A DNA stretch of 64,000 nucleotides from Platanthera guangdongensis (GCA_039583875.1 CM077151.1:20666326-20730325), one strand, 5' to 3'; positions 9,004 through 20,213 are shown, counted from the stretch's first letter. The notes: generated by a model from the sequence alone, not told the origin. Program-made: numbers and translations.

Positions 9004-10500
9004 ATGGAGAGTCGCATAGATCGCATAAAAGCCATCATGTGACTTAGTCAATCAAATGAGTGAACTAATGAAGATGGTAGATGCACTAACTGCTAACGTG
9101 AGAGACACTAACCAAGTCATGAACGAGTTAAGAACCTCCATTAATAATTTAGAAGTCGAACATCACCTAGGTCTAAATCAAACACGTCACCACATCCCTG
9201 GACACAGAGAGCAAAATCCTAGGCAAGTAGAGTCTGCACAACCTGAATCAAAGCTCCGTCGCCAACCCCGTTGGGATGATGGAGTTAAGCTTGATGTAGG
9301 AGATTTTGAAGGTCACGTAGAGTCCGAGAAATTCTTGGATTGATGTGAGCGCGTGGAGAGATTCATGGCATGTAAGTAAATGCTTATGAATTGGCAGGTC
9401 GAATAAGCTGCCTTAAGCCTAAAGGGCTCGCACTAGTCTGGTGGGTTCAGGTAGGCGCACACGATTCACATTAGGTCTGACCCCTATCACCACACGGGTA
9501 GAGTTTAAGTTGCAACTTTGGAAGTAATATGTTCCACCGGACTATCTGCAAACTCTTTATCGAAGGTTCCACAACCTTCGTTAAGACAAGCTTTCCAGGA
9601 ACGAGTACACTACCAAATCCTTAATGTTGCAGTCTAGATTAAATCTTCATGAGGAGGATGATATAACAATGTCTCGTTATCTGAACGGGCTCCGTTATGC
9701 TATTATGGACGAGCTAGAGTTGCATGACTTTAGAGATATGGGAGAAGTGTCTAGTAGAGCCTGTAGAGTAGATGTCACACTTCTGAAGAGGACATATGGG
9801 CATAGGACTACTGATAGACCTGCCTCGAGCACCACCACTACTGCACCCGCCTCTAGGAATTCTGATCCCCCTCCTCATGGTACTACTGGGACCCCACTCC
9901 TCACACTGTCCCCTCCCGATATAAGGAGCTCATGAGATCCAAGCCCAACACTGGAGTATTCCGATGCTTCAAGTGCATGGAGCCTGGACAAAAATCTTCT
10001 GAGTGCCCAGGATGTCACTTCGTCACAATTACTGATTCCAACAATGTGCATGATTCTGAATATGAAGTCTTCCTTAGTGACTCCAAATGTGAGCCCACTC
10101 GAGTCGGATAGAGCGATCGAGGTCGAAGGAGAGCAAGCTGAGCACTTAGTTTGTGTCCTATGCTATAACTTGGTTTTCCCTAGCGAGACCACTTAGCATG
10201 ATTTTCGGAGGAATGAGATTTTCCGCACTACTGCGCACATTCGGGGTTGTTCCATCATTATTGATAGTGACAGTACGAAGAACTTTGTTTCTCAAGGTAT
10301 GGTACAAACGCTAAGACTTAAAACACATCCCTTAGCACAACCCTACCACTTATCTGTGGTTAGTAGTCACTTGACTATGCTCGTTACTCGACAATGTCTT
10401 GTGAAGTTCTTTATCAGGGAAGTGTATCAAACTTCTGTTTTATGAGATGCCGCCCTCATCGATGTCTGCCACATTTTACTAGGACGATCATGAAAGTCTG
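9004..10500 (+). pseudogene. Gypsy-1 gag and protease remnant
   Basis: Decayed Ty3/gypsy coding region. Seen: gag start with a coiled region (VRDTNQVMNELRTSINNLEV), KLDVGDFEGHVESEKFLD, the gag core SRLNLHEEDDITMSRYLNGL at 9628-9690, a zinc knuckle CFKCMEPGQKSSEC near 9965-10008, and an aspartic protease region with IIIDSDSTKNFVSQG near 10257-10300 and HILLGR near 10470. The protease motif DSG has become DSD. Many frameshifts separate these blocks. No RT was recognised downstream, so pol appears deleted. Confidence 0.8.
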
Positions 10501-11509
10501 ACTGACGTGTCATGCATAATGGTGTGACGGATTCTCATTTCTTCGATCACCGTGAGCAAAAGATTGTTTTTCTTCCCCAAAAGAATAGTCTTTTTCCTAG
10601 GGCACCGGGGAAAATCTTACCATCATCTGCTTCAACTACTTAGTTTCCACCACACCACTTTTATTTAGTGCTACACTTCTGTCTGGGCCCCCGCTCTAGA
10701 AAGAAGCACTTGACTCAGAAGAGTCATTCATCTTGGATGTCAGACACACTTTTGGCGATCACACTTTTGAAAAAACTTATTTAGATTTTATTTTTGGCGA
10801 TCATACTTTTGGTTCACTCCACTATCCTACAATTATGATTGAGCTTGTTTCCAAACTTTCTAGGCTTAGTCGTATTAGGAATATTGAGTCGGTCCTTAGA
10901 TTTTTTCTTCCTAATAGGGACACGCGTTTTAACAGATTCCTTTGGTTGATTTTAAAGGGAAAATTTGTGCACGGTTTTAAAATCTGTAGTGCAAGTCAGA
11001 CTCTTGCAGGTGTTATCATTGAGAAGATTGGTCTTGGTTAGTAGACGCACAAATGTGTCTAGCATGAGTGTGTATGATGCTTTATGATTTAATGATTTGC
11101 ACAAGTTGATCTTGCTTACTTCCTGCTTTGTTTCTCACCTCATTCCTTCGTTCCATCCTCTTCCCACTTTATGATGCTCTCCTATTTGTTGCACTGATTT
11201 TTACTGGTCATTTACATATTTTACATGAAATTATAACTAACTGTTTGCGAGCAACTTTAGAAAACTGTAACTCCAGGGCTGATTTTATCACCAGAAGTTG
11301 TCTTTTTCCAATGGAGATTGGTTTCCCTCGTTTTCAGGAAAGAGGGACTATCATTAGTTCATGCGCAACAACGAAGGGACCTTCCTTTGTTCAACTTTCT
11401 ACGACAACAGGGCAATGACAAAGTACTTTCTCGGCTTGACACTTGAATGTTTCAGTGGCTGGTTTTATCATATTCTCGATGGGACCGAACTCTCTCAACC
11501 CCGGGGGAA
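10501..11509 (+). other. Gypsy-1 internal remainder, unassigned
   Basis: About 1 kb between the protease remnant and the probable 3' LTR. An open frame at 10733-11041 and another at 11128-11418 match no family I recognise. The 3' end carries a purine-rich GGGGGAAT tract at about 11502-11509. Confidence 0.45.
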
Positions 11510-11910
11510 TTGTTGCAACCCGAAGTTACTTATTTACTTTATTTTTTATCCTTCGCAATGGTGCATCACACGTCTTTATTGCGCACATTTGTATTTTTTG
11601 TGCTCGTTGTTAGCGTTTTGTTTTATTGTGAACGTTCGTCCGACTTATAGTCAAAAACAACCAAAAAGACCCTGAATGAAAAGGTCTGTCAAATTAGAAG
11701 TAGTGTTGATTTAGGCAAGCAAGTGAGATTTCATAAAAACTAAACTATTATTATATTATTATCAATACTTTTTATATTTAAAAAAAAACATAATTCTGAA
11801 ATTATTTTGGAATTGCATATAATTTCAAAATTATTTATTTGGGAGTTACCTAAATTAGTCTCATTAAGGGCATATGGGAGTTAGTTTCAAAATCAAGAGT
11901 CAACATTAAA
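11510..11910 (+). repeat. Probable start of the Gypsy-1 3' LTR and AT-rich remainder
   Basis: TGTTGCAACCCGAAG follows the purine tract, as expected for an LTR start. The matching LTR end is not found downstream in place, so this LTR is truncated. 11700-11910 is AT-rich without features. Confidence 0.5.
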
Positions 11911-11916
11911 CCTTTA

Positions 11917-12711
11917 TGTTAGCTAATATTTGTATCTTTATACTATAAGCAAAGAGCAAAAGAGCATGGTGTAACATTTGGATGCCCAAAATACCCTTAT
12001 AATGGTATAACATTTATTCCCTAAATACCCTTCATATAATCAATTCTCCTTTTCATTTATTTGGCTGTTTTTGTATGTGAAAACATATGTTTTTTTACAA
12101 AGTAAAAAATATAATCGTGATTTAGATTTTTTTACGGTCATTTTGAGTACTCATATGTATATGTTGCGGGCGTAGCCCGCAGCGACACATATAGCACGGA
12201 CGAAGCCCGTGCGGAGGCGGGCGAAGCGCGCCAAGATGAGTCCGAAGACCACCCAAGAGCTCTCCCCTCTTTTTTATTTGTTTGGGCCGGATCTTGAGTG
12301 GTCTTTTAAGTCATTTCTTCTTATACTTTGAGAACTCTTCTTATAGATGCGGTCGAAGATCACCCAACTCGCAGACGACAAAAATGATTCAGTCTGATTT
12401 AGTCACCCTGTTCGACAGATGGTAGATTTTGAGAACGAATGTCGCTCCCACGACAAATGTCGCCCCCAAGATAAATGTCGCTCCCACGACAAATGTCGCC
12501 CCCTCGACAAATGTCGCACTCACGACCAATGTTGCCGCCTCAACCAAATGCCGTTCTCTCGACAAATGGTGCACCCTTGACAAATGTCGCACCCACGACG
12601 AATGTTGCCCGCACGGGGTCCCCCGTGCACGACTGCTTGTTACCCTATATATTTATAGGGGGTTTTCTTTTTCAAATAATAATTTTATTTTTTCCCTTTT
12701 CCTGTTTAACA
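11917..12711 (+). repeat. Copia-2 5' LTR (795 bp)
   Basis: Starts TGTTAGC and ends TTTAACA. It contains the GC-rich module 12168-12240 and an 18-bp minisatellite that are both absent from the 139-bp 3' LTR. A TATA-like TATATATTTATAGGG sits at about 12644-12660. Confidence 0.88.
12431..12618. repeat. 18-bp minisatellite in the Copia-2 5' LTR
   Basis: About ten diverged copies of an 18-bp unit of the form ACAAATGTCGCCCCCACG. Because 18 is a multiple of three, all frames stay open and give spurious TNVAPT repeats. Units differ by one to four bases. Confidence 0.88.
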
Positions 12712-12729
12712 TGGTATCAGAGCTACAGG
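12712..12729 (+). promoter_or_regulatory. Primer binding site of Copia-2
   Basis: TGGTATCAGAGCTACAGG directly after the 5' LTR end, the usual plant copia tRNA-Met primer site. Confidence 0.88.
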
Positions 12730-12841
12730 AAGGAAAAAAAGACCTAGCCGTCGCTCGCCGCTCCGCAGCCCAGCAAACTCCATCGTCGTCCACCCTTCTC
12801 TCCTCCACCTTCTCCCTTCTCCCTTCTCCCACTCTCCTTTC

Positions 12842-13638
12842 CAATATTTTAAATATCGGATGTCGGACACATATCGGATTGTGTTTTTAAATGTCGGATG
12901 TCGGAGTCGGAGACATGTCAGGGATATTTTAAAATATCGGATTTCCATATATTATAAATAAAATTTTTATTTAATGTATAATAATTATAATTATATGTTA
13001 TAAAAATAGAAAAATAATATAACAAATAAATAAAAAATGAGTTATTTATATTATGAAATAAATTTAAATAATATTTAAGAAAAAATATTATTAACAATTA
13101 CAAAATAATACATTATAAAATATATTTAATACTATACACTTATTTTATTTTGATAACAATAAGTTTATTGTAAATTAAAAAGATTTAAAAGTTAAAAATA
13201 CTTGATTTATTATAAGTTTTTTCAAACTTATGAATTTATATTAAAAATATGAAACAATCACCTAATAAATATATTTAATATTTTGCTATTTTTTATAATA
13301 TGAAATTAAAAATTTGTGAAACAATTATACAAAATTGATTGTAAGAATAAAACATTAAAAAATTGAAATAATAAGTTTAATCGATTTAAACATACATAAT
13401 ATAGTATCCATGAGTGATTTAAATATATGATGTTTGTCTGCAAATATAACATAAAATAAAATAGCGGGTGATATATTTAAAAGTCGTGTCGGCTGATATA
13501 TCGGAAAAGATCGGACATGTCGGCCTATATTTTACAAAAGGAGATAATTTATTATTTTGAGAAAAACATATCGTTTTCCTCTAAAAAATGACATATCGGG
13601 AGACATGTCGGACATGTCGGAGGACATTTAAAACAATG
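12842..13638. mobile_element. Non-autonomous hAT-type element (797 bp)
   Basis: Perfect 8-bp flanking repeats CTCCTTTC at 12834-12841 and 13639-13646. The ends are imperfect inverted repeats: CAATATTTTAAATATC on the left and CATTGTTTTAAATGTC as reverse complement of the right end (13 of 16). Sub-terminal regions carry repeated ATATCGG and GACATGTCGG words, and the interior is AT-rich with no coding capacity. It sits in the untranslated leader of Copia-2. Confidence 0.88.
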
Positions 13639-14087
13639 CTCCTTTCTCAAACACCCATCTATCGCGGGTACCCGCGTAACCCGCCGATCGGCGGACGGGG
13701 TCCGATTGGCGCCTCGGATGGCTGCCGCTCCGACAACCGTCTGATTTTCCCCATTTTTCTCAGAAAAGTTTCGCTTTTCATTCCTCTGCCTTCTACTAGG
13801 GTGATCAAATAATCTCTCTACCGGATCTCCCTATATCATGTATCTCGGGATTTTTCTCTTTTTTGTTTTCTCTCATGAAAAAACTTCTATCTCCTCATTC
13901 AAACCTCCTTTGACTTTAACACTCAAGGATCTATTGTTCTAGGATCCGAGACGATCCTATTGGTGGTGTTCGACATTTTTTTCGGTATCGCCCTTTTTTC
14001 CGGCGATCTTGCGGAGGCTGGTTTCTTCTTCTTGAAATTTTTTCTTCTACTGACACATCTTTGTTCTCTGATATTATTATATTTGAC

Positions 14088-14310
14088 ATGGTGGATTCTC
14101 CTGACGTATCACAACCTGCTGGATCTACCCGGGTTTGGCATGATCATACGGCGTCTCAGATCATCACGATTCGTCTTGATACAACAAATTACCTATCTTG
14201 ATCTCGATTTATCGCATTGGCCCTTAAGAGTCGACGTTTCTTTGGCTATGTTAACGAGACTATTACGGAGCCAACATGGACCTCATCTACATGGGCTTAA
14301 TGGGAATATT
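14088..14310 (+). pseudogene. Copia-2 gag N-terminus remnant
   Basis: Begins MVDSPDVSQPAGSTRVWHDH and continues to the copia gag block ITIRLDTTNYL and ALKSRRFFGYVNETITEP, typical of plant gag-polyproteins. Stops occur inside, and the sequence passes abruptly into the integrase-RT linker, so most of gag, protease and integrase are deleted. Confidence 0.8.
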
Positions 14311-14825
14311 CTTAAAGAAAAGGAATTGCAGGTGCACACTCAGAGAAGCAAAAGATCAAACACTCAATCGCATCATATAATACCAGATCCGCCACCAGAT
14401 TTGTCTACAGCATCCCTGGAGTTACCTATTGCCCTCCAAAAAGGTACACGCTCATCCACTCAACATCCGTTATTTAACTATGTGTCATATGCCTCTTTAT
14501 TCGCTTCCCACAAAGCATTTGTCGTTTCTCTTTCTTCTATGTTTGTTCCCGGTACATAGCAAGAAACACTTGATTGCCCCAAATGGACAAAGGCGATGAT
14601 GAAGGAAATGCAAGCTCTAAAAAAGAACCACACATGGGAACTGGTCGATCTCCCTCCTGGCAAGAGGACAGTTGGTTGTCAATGGATTTTTACAGTAAAA
14701 CAGAACTCTGAAGGTATTGTGGAGAGATTCAAGGCACGATTGGTGGCAAGAAGCTACACCCAAACTCATGGTATTGATTACAAAAAGACCTTTGCTCCAG
14801 TGACAAAAATGAATACAATACGGGT
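14311..14825 (+). pseudogene. Copia-2 linker and reverse transcriptase start
   Basis: Linker with RRSKRSNTQSHH-like and FNYVSYASLFASHKAFVVSL blocks, then the RT start KAMMKEMQALKKNHTWELVD, VGCQWIFTVKQNSEGIVERF and KARLVARSYTQTHGIDYKKT. The frame ends at MNTIRV, where hAT-2 sequence begins. Confidence 0.88.
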
Positions 14826-15095
14826 CTATGAAGCACCGGTACGGGTACCGGGTACGATACATATCCGGTACGACGGTACGACAAATTTTAAAAAACAAGG
14901 ATACGAGTACGGTGGGATACGTCGTATTAAATATAATATATATGTATATATCACAAATACAATTATAAATTCTCAAAAAAAAAAAATATAAATCATAAAT
15001 AATCAATTGAAATAAAAGTACATAACTAATGCAATATAACATGGAGTTCTTAGACATAAAATATTCATCATTTCAAATTTAAAGATGATCATCAC

Positions 15096-17283
15096 TCATT
15101 TTCTTCATCTTCCTCCGTATTGTTGGAGATTAAGGCATCTTCAATTTCTGGCTCATCTAAAGATAAGTTGACAATTGTAAACATGCCAACTCCATCAAAA
15201 GGATTTGCCCATGCATCTCCTCCTATATGCCACATTTTGCTCCTTCCTTGATTGTAGATTTCGTTTCTCCTCGATAATAGGTGAAATTACTATGCACATA
15301 CACCAAATCATTAGCTCGTTGCAGTAGAATTTTGTTTCTTCTCAATGAATGAATGAATGAGTGTGTGCTTCAATTTCTCTCATAGCAGGTCGATGAAGAA
15401 GGTTGACCTAAAAGTTTTACTCTCCACAAATCTTTGGGAAATAACGAAGTTCTACTCTCCAAACTATCTGACTCACTAAAAGCTTGACCAAGACTCGTGA
15501 ACCTAGAGAACTCATTGATTATTATATTTCACTCTATCACATCAGGAAAGTATCTTCTTAAGCATTTATTCCTTTCCAAAGAAATTTCCTCATACGTATT
15601 TGGAATAACACTATTTAGCCCTCCATCAAGTCATTCTCGACTATAATACCTATAAATAAAAACATATAATAAATAAATAAATCATAGTTAAATAAATAAA
15701 TCAATCAAATATGAAAAAAAATTACATTGGATTAAGAGAATGAGCCATGCAATGTAGTGGTGTGCAACTCTTGATCCATCGATCAACAAGGACATCATAA
15801 ATTGCCTCGTAAAGAGGGCAATGAGCTTCCAAGTCCGTCTTTGTGTCTATATATTTCAATCTTCACATTTTCTATCATTGAATCTCGCATGTCATATACC
15901 AAATGAAGATTAGGTTTGTCTGTATCACAAACCTTAAGCATATCATATATGAGTCTTGTTATGTCAAGGTTCTTGTTCACATCATCCCACCATTTGTCAC
16001 TATAGATGAGGTTTTTAACCTCCAGAGCTTTCTCAATATCATCTGCTCTATACAGTCCATTCGGGACATCCAACCATATTAAACAAACCCATCTTCACAA
16101 GTTGAAACCTCCGCAACATCACTATAGTTGAAGCAAAACGTGTTTCAGCAACTACAAATAACTTCAGTGAAACAAAAGAGTCATACATATTCAACCTGTA
16201 TTGATGATTCATTATGAAAGTCCTGATTGTCTGAGCTTCATTAGCCACTTGAGTTATCCATCCACATTGTTCTTTAACTGTTGCACAACGATCAGTATTA
16301 TTGGCTGCACAAATATTTTTTAATACAAGATATAAGGTATGCACAACACATTGTGTCCAAAAAATATGTGAGAATCGTGCCTCCACAATTGCTCCTGCTG
16401 CCTTACATATTGGTGTATTATCAGTGATAACCTGTATAACATTTTTGGCAACAACTTCATTAATGACTTCAATCATCAAATTTGAGATATAATGTCTGTC
16501 CTTGTACTCTCATGATGCATCAATTGCCTTTAAAAAAATAAGATCATCCTCAGAGACCGTCATAAAATTAATCAAAGGTCTTCTTTGAGCATCTGTCCAA
16601 CCATCACTAACTAAGATGATTCCCTTTTGGGGCCAAGTATCTTTAATTGACTGAAACATTCTAGTAATATTGGATTTTTCTTTTTGCAATAGTGTAGTTC
16701 TAAGAACATTATATTCAGGAGAAACAAATCCATCAAGATTGTGATTAACAATAAATTTATATGAACTAATATAATATGAATTTCTAGCTAGATGAAATGA
16801 CAAACCACTAAAATAGAACATCCTAACTATGTGGCTCCTTAACTCATCTTTAACTTTATTTTGGAAAGTCATATCAAAAGATTCACCTCTTCTTTTTTTA
16901 GTTTCTCAAACTAATTGAGAAGTTTGACTTGCAATAGTAAACGGTTGTATCTGGGCAGCCGTTTTGCATTTTTCTTCTGATATAGAAACCACTCTTTGAA
17001 GCTCTTTTAAATACTCATGGGTCACCTTTGGACAAACCCTAATATCAGTCCAAGATATTTTTAGCAAGCGGATCTTTACTCTACAATAAGAGCCGCTGAA
17101 ATCAATCTCACAAAAATTACATTTCCATTTTTTCTGCCACCAATTTCTCTACTATGGATAAGAGATACATAAGCCTAGAGTGGAGCATTATTGTCCTTGT
17201 TTGGGTCATCAGAAATAAATCTACATGTTACTGAGCTAGAAGTTGAACTAGTGATACTAATGTGAGCTTGTGATTGAGACATA
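15096..17283 (-). pseudogene. hAT transposase with BED finger and DUF659-type core
   Basis: Starts MSQSQAHISITSSTSSSVTC at 17283. A BED-like finger follows (WKCNFCEIDFSGSYCRVKIR near 17100). Then VKDELRSHIVRMFYFSGLSF, IILVSDGWTDAQRRPLINFM, VIQVITDNTPICKAAGAIVE, WTQCVVHTLYLVLKNICA and a C-terminal region ending in an acidic tail EEDEENE with TGA at 15096-15098. Several frameshifts and stops break it, so it is a pseudogene. It differs in family from the hAT-1 transposase at 4.2-6.4 kb. Confidence 0.87.
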
Positions 17284-17344
17284 ACTATTGTAATAATAAT
17301 AAGACGAAAAAAACCAATAAAATAAACATTCATCACTAAAAAAT

Positions 17345-17635
17345 ATTTTGGACAGAAATTGGAATAATTTTTGGATAGAAATTTGGATGATTTCTGGACC
17401 GAAATTTGGATGAATTTTGGACAAAAATTTGGATGATTTCTGTCCAGGAAATCTGCCTGATTTCTATCCAGAAATCTGCCTGATTTCTGTCCAGATGGAT
17501 GATTTTAGGATAGAAATCATCCAGATTTTTGTCCAGGAAATCTGGATGACTCTATCCAGAAATCTAGATAGAAATCTGGATGATTTCTGTCCAGAAATCA
17601 TCCAGATTTCGGGACTCTGTCCAAAAATCTGATCA
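17345..17635. repeat. Diverged tandem array of AGAAATYTGGATGATTTCTG units
   Basis: Roughly a dozen copies of a 20-30-bp unit, many of them self-complementary (CAGAAATCATCCAGATTTC type). It lies at the right end of hAT-2 and may be its sub-terminal repeat region or a local expansion. Confidence 0.82.
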
Positions 17636-17640
17636 CGATC

Positions 17641-18026
17641 ACGTGAAGAAGCAAGAAACATGTAGTGACATGCTCTAGTGCAGAGGCTGAGTTTAGAGTC
17701 ATGGCTCATGGGATATGTGAGGGGATGTGGCTTCGCTCCCTCTTGAATGATATTGATTTATTGGAAACTGGACCTTTCAATTTGTATTGTGACAATAAGA
17801 TTGCAATCAGTATTGCTCAGAACCCTGTCCAGTATGACCACACCAAGCATGTTGAAGTTGACCGACACTTCATTAAAGAAAATATTGTGAAAGGGGTTGT
17901 ATGTACCCCTTTCGTTCACTCGGAGGGATAACTTGCTGATTTTCTCAGCAAAACATTAAGTGAAAAAACATTTGCATCGATTATTAGCAAGTTAGGCATG
18001 AAGAACAGTACATACCCAACTTGAGG
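17641..18026 (+). pseudogene. Copia-2 RNase H remnant
   Basis: Reads SSAEAEFRVMAHGICEGMWL, NLYCDNKIAISIAQNPVQYD and HTKHVEVDRHFIKENIV, then one stop (TAA at 17929), then LADFLSKTLSEKTFA and a purine tract just before the 3' LTR. This is the usual C-terminal end of copia pol. Confidence 0.9.
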
Positions 18027-18031
18027 GATAG

Positions 18032-18052
18032 TGTTAGCTAATATTTGTATTA

Positions 18053-18120
<68 letters not shown>

Positions 18121-18170
18121 AGTTTTCTTTTTCAAATAATAATTTCATTTTTCCCTTTTCCCGTTTAACA
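18032..18170 (+). repeat. Copia-2 3' LTR (139 bp, internally deleted)
   Basis: Same start and end as the 5' LTR, but the middle is replaced by 63 bp of AT repeat (18055-18117). Followed by the duplicated CCTTTA. Confidence 0.88.
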
Positions 18171-18176
18171 CCTTTA

Positions 18177-18925
18177 TTTTCATTAAACATATCCTATTAT
18201 AACTGAAATTAAGAGTGTTCCCTATTAAAACCGGCCTCCAATCCCCCCCATGACATTAGCCTTGGAAAATTCAAAAAGACAGTTTACCTCCTATATTTTT
18301 GAAACTCCCAGCCATCGCTCGCCCGCTACCCCTTCTGATCGGCCGACACCACTTTCTCGCCTCTCGCTAGCCAGCGATGCTGGAGTCCTTCCAAGGCTCC
18401 GACGACTTGTTCTCCGCCATTTGTCTCTTGGGGTTACGACCTCGCCTCCATTCCTTCCTGCCCACACCGTTGACATCAAACCTCCAGGGCCGCTACCTAC
18501 TTGATCGATTCCGAACATGCTTCCCGAGGGTCCAACTACCTCCGACGAACCTTCCTCCAACAACCTACGACGGTACCGAGCCTCCAACTTCTGTGAGGCA
18601 AGCCCGCAAGCTTCTTGTTCAACTCCCGACTGCTACCCAGAGCCCATTACTACTCCATGTTGTAGACAGAGTCTCCTCCAAGCTTTGCCTTCCAAATCCC
18701 TAAGGCCGCCACCTGCCACAGCTTATGGTATACCTTTTCTACCCCGTCACACTCATGATTTGCGTATATAATTTTATGCTTAATCGTATTCGACACAAAA
18801 GTCGGAGCTTGCTTGCCTAGGTCAATATTATCTTCTGTTTGCCATTAATTTTCATCTCTATTGTCGTTTGCTTACTTGAGGGGCGTTTGTGGAAGCATTA
18901 ATCAAAAGCTGAATACATACAAATG
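18177..18925. other. Unassigned spacer
   Basis: About 750 bp, C-rich from 18290 to 18720 with overlapping open frames of no known family. Nothing else is supported. Confidence 0.4.
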
Positions 18926-19068
18926 TTAGTCCTTTTATGCGCGTGCACGAACTCTGGGACGATCATCATTTCAAATTACCCGTGAAAGTTTGCTCGCACC
19001 ACCTTGTTTTAAAATCAAAACACGAATTTTAAGTTTTAAAATTATAAACAGGAATTTGGTATACATCA
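18926..19068 (+). repeat. Detached LTR end of the Gypsy-1 family
   Basis: 143 bp closely matching 8656-8812, beginning TTAGTCCTTTTATGCGCGTG and ending TTTGGTATACATCA. No PBS follows, so this is an LTR 3' end or a broken junction. Confidence 0.75.
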
Positions 19069-19483
19069 TCATCCAAGGGTGGCCGAAGGTCAGTGGTGGT
19101 GGCTGGAGGTGGTGTCGGAGACCTCCGAAAAATTGAAAATGCAGAGGGAATTGATGTTGTGGTGGCGGTGGAGGGATTTATTTGGGGAGGAGAGGGGCCT
19201 ATGGAAGTGGTCAGCTGGAAATATGGAGGAAGAAAGTGGAAGGGAGTGGGGGTTGCCGGCTAGGAGGTAAGGGGGAGGAAATGGGTGAGGCCGACTGTAG
19301 AAATGGTGGAGGGGATATGGAGGTTGCCTAGTTGTTGGGGGGGATAACTTCCAAAATTCACGCTTGGTTTTCGGCTTAGGCACCGAATGATCAAATGGAG
19401 AATTTTCACTCAAACTTCCAGTATCCTTCTAACCGAGCCTTCTATCCCTATTTATAAACTAGAATGTCATCAAGGACGGTAAT
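19069..19483 (-). other. Unassigned spacer, possible minus-strand promoter
   Basis: G-rich plus-strand segment with no recognised gene. On the minus strand TTTATAAATAGGGATAG at about 19443-19460 looks like a TATA box, which could mark an LTR fragment in reverse orientation. Confidence 0.3.
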
Positions 19484-19488
19484 GATTC

Positions 19489-19821
19489 TGTTATGCCCCC
19501 ACACCCGCTTGGGTTCTCGGGACATAAGTACTCACGACGGATCAAGGAGCGCGCTCAAGACAACGGGGCTGAACCATCCGGTTCAGCCCCCACACAATAA
19601 ACCGGCCGGGATAGGGGCTGAACCACTCCGGTTCAGCCCCACTTGAGGGGGGCCGGCCGGCCCCCTCTTTCCCCGGGTATTTATAGCCCGGGGATGCTTG
19701 GGATGATCATTCATGAACTATCAGGTATTCTCCTCCTCTACTCTCAAACCCTAACCCTAGTCTCTTCTTCTTCCCCTCTAGTTTCTCCTTTTTCCTCTCT
19801 ACTTCTTGCTAGATCGTATCA
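19489..19821 (+). repeat. Gypsy-2 5' LTR
   Basis: TGTTATGCC to GTATCA. Four inverted repeats occupy the centre: 19565-19590, 19614-19640, 19648-19665, and arms CCCCGGG / CCCGGGG at 19671-19677 and 19687-19693. The TATA-like TATTTATA lies in the loop of the last one. A plant telomere-like CTCAAACCCTAACCCTAG occurs downstream. Confidence 0.97.
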
Positions 19822-19837
19822 TTTGGTATCAGAGCAA
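19822..19837 (+). promoter_or_regulatory. Primer binding site of Gypsy-2
   Basis: TTTGGTATCAGAGCAA immediately after the LTR, tRNA-Met type. Confidence 0.93.
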
Positions 19838-19850
19838 CTTTCCTGCGACC

Positions 19851-20213
19851 ATGGTGACTCGCTCGGAGGCGGAAGCGTCACGATTGGCAACCCTAGAGGT
19901 GAACTACGTAGGGTTGGCGGATTCGGTGACGGCAATGGAGGCTCGCTTGAACACGTCCACGAAGAGCATGGAAGAACGCATGGATGGACGCATGGAAGAG
20001 ATCAAGGCGCTGTTGATGCAGTCGTTGAAGGGAAAAGCGGTTCCGGGCAGCGATTCGGAGGCGGAGGCGTCGCAAAATGGCCAACCGGCAACCAATGGAG
20101 GGGCAGCCGGCTCCGGAAACCTGTTCCAGGGCGGGATCGGGACCGATCCGAGCCGCACGGAGCCCGCGGGCATCGGATCGGCCCCCGCCTGGACCGGAGC
20201 GCCGCCCAGCTAG
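19851..20213 (+). CDS. Gypsy-2 gag N-terminal part
   Basis: 121 codons from the first ATG after the PBS (30 nt downstream). It encodes MVTRSEAEASRLATLEVNYV followed by a coiled-coil-like region, MEEIKALLMQSLKGKAV and an acidic-serine segment, the typical start of gag in this chromovirus group. It ends at TAG 20211-20213, while the rest of gag continues in the +1 frame, whose open frame overlaps from 20077. Whether this is a mutation, a sequencing error in GC-rich DNA or a real recoding site cannot be decided here. Confidence 0.8.
   Translation: MVTRSEAEASRLATLEVNYVGLADSVTAMEARLNTSTKSMEERMDGRMEEIKALLMQSLKGKAVPGSDSEAEASQNGQPATNGGAAGSGNLFQGGIGTDPSRTEPAGIGSAPAWTGAPPS

Larger units (their letters stand above)
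14826..17640 (-). mobile_element. hAT-2 element (decayed), inside Copia-2
   Basis: Sequence foreign to copia between the RT start and the RNase H part. The left end carries repeated GCACCGGTACGGGTACCGGG-type words. A hAT transposase gene fills 15096-17283 on the minus strand. The right end is a tandem-repeat array. Neither exact termini nor a TSD could be fixed, and copia RT codons are missing around it, so its edges have been rearranged. Confidence 0.7.
11917..18170 (+). mobile_element. Copia-2 LTR retrotransposon with nested insertions
   Basis: 5' LTR 11917-12711 and 3' LTR 18032-18170 share both ends: TGTTAGCTAATATTTGTAT at the start and TTTCTTTTTCAAATAATAAT to GTTTAACA at the end. A direct repeat CCTTTA flanks the element at 11911-11916 and 18171-18176. 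The PBS lies at 12712. Coding remnants in order are gag, linker-RT and RNase H, all on the plus strand, with a hAT element in each gap. Large deletions make it non-functional. Confidence 0.9.

Noticed and set aside
12429..12890. Frame with TNVAPT repeats, and the array as a possible CRISPR
   Set aside because: The unit is an 18-bp contiguous minisatellite in a copia LTR, without unique spacers and with a period divisible by three.
19755..19775. AAACCCTAACCCTAG in the Gypsy-2 LTR as telomere-like DNA
   Set aside because: One and a half units only, common in plant leaders.
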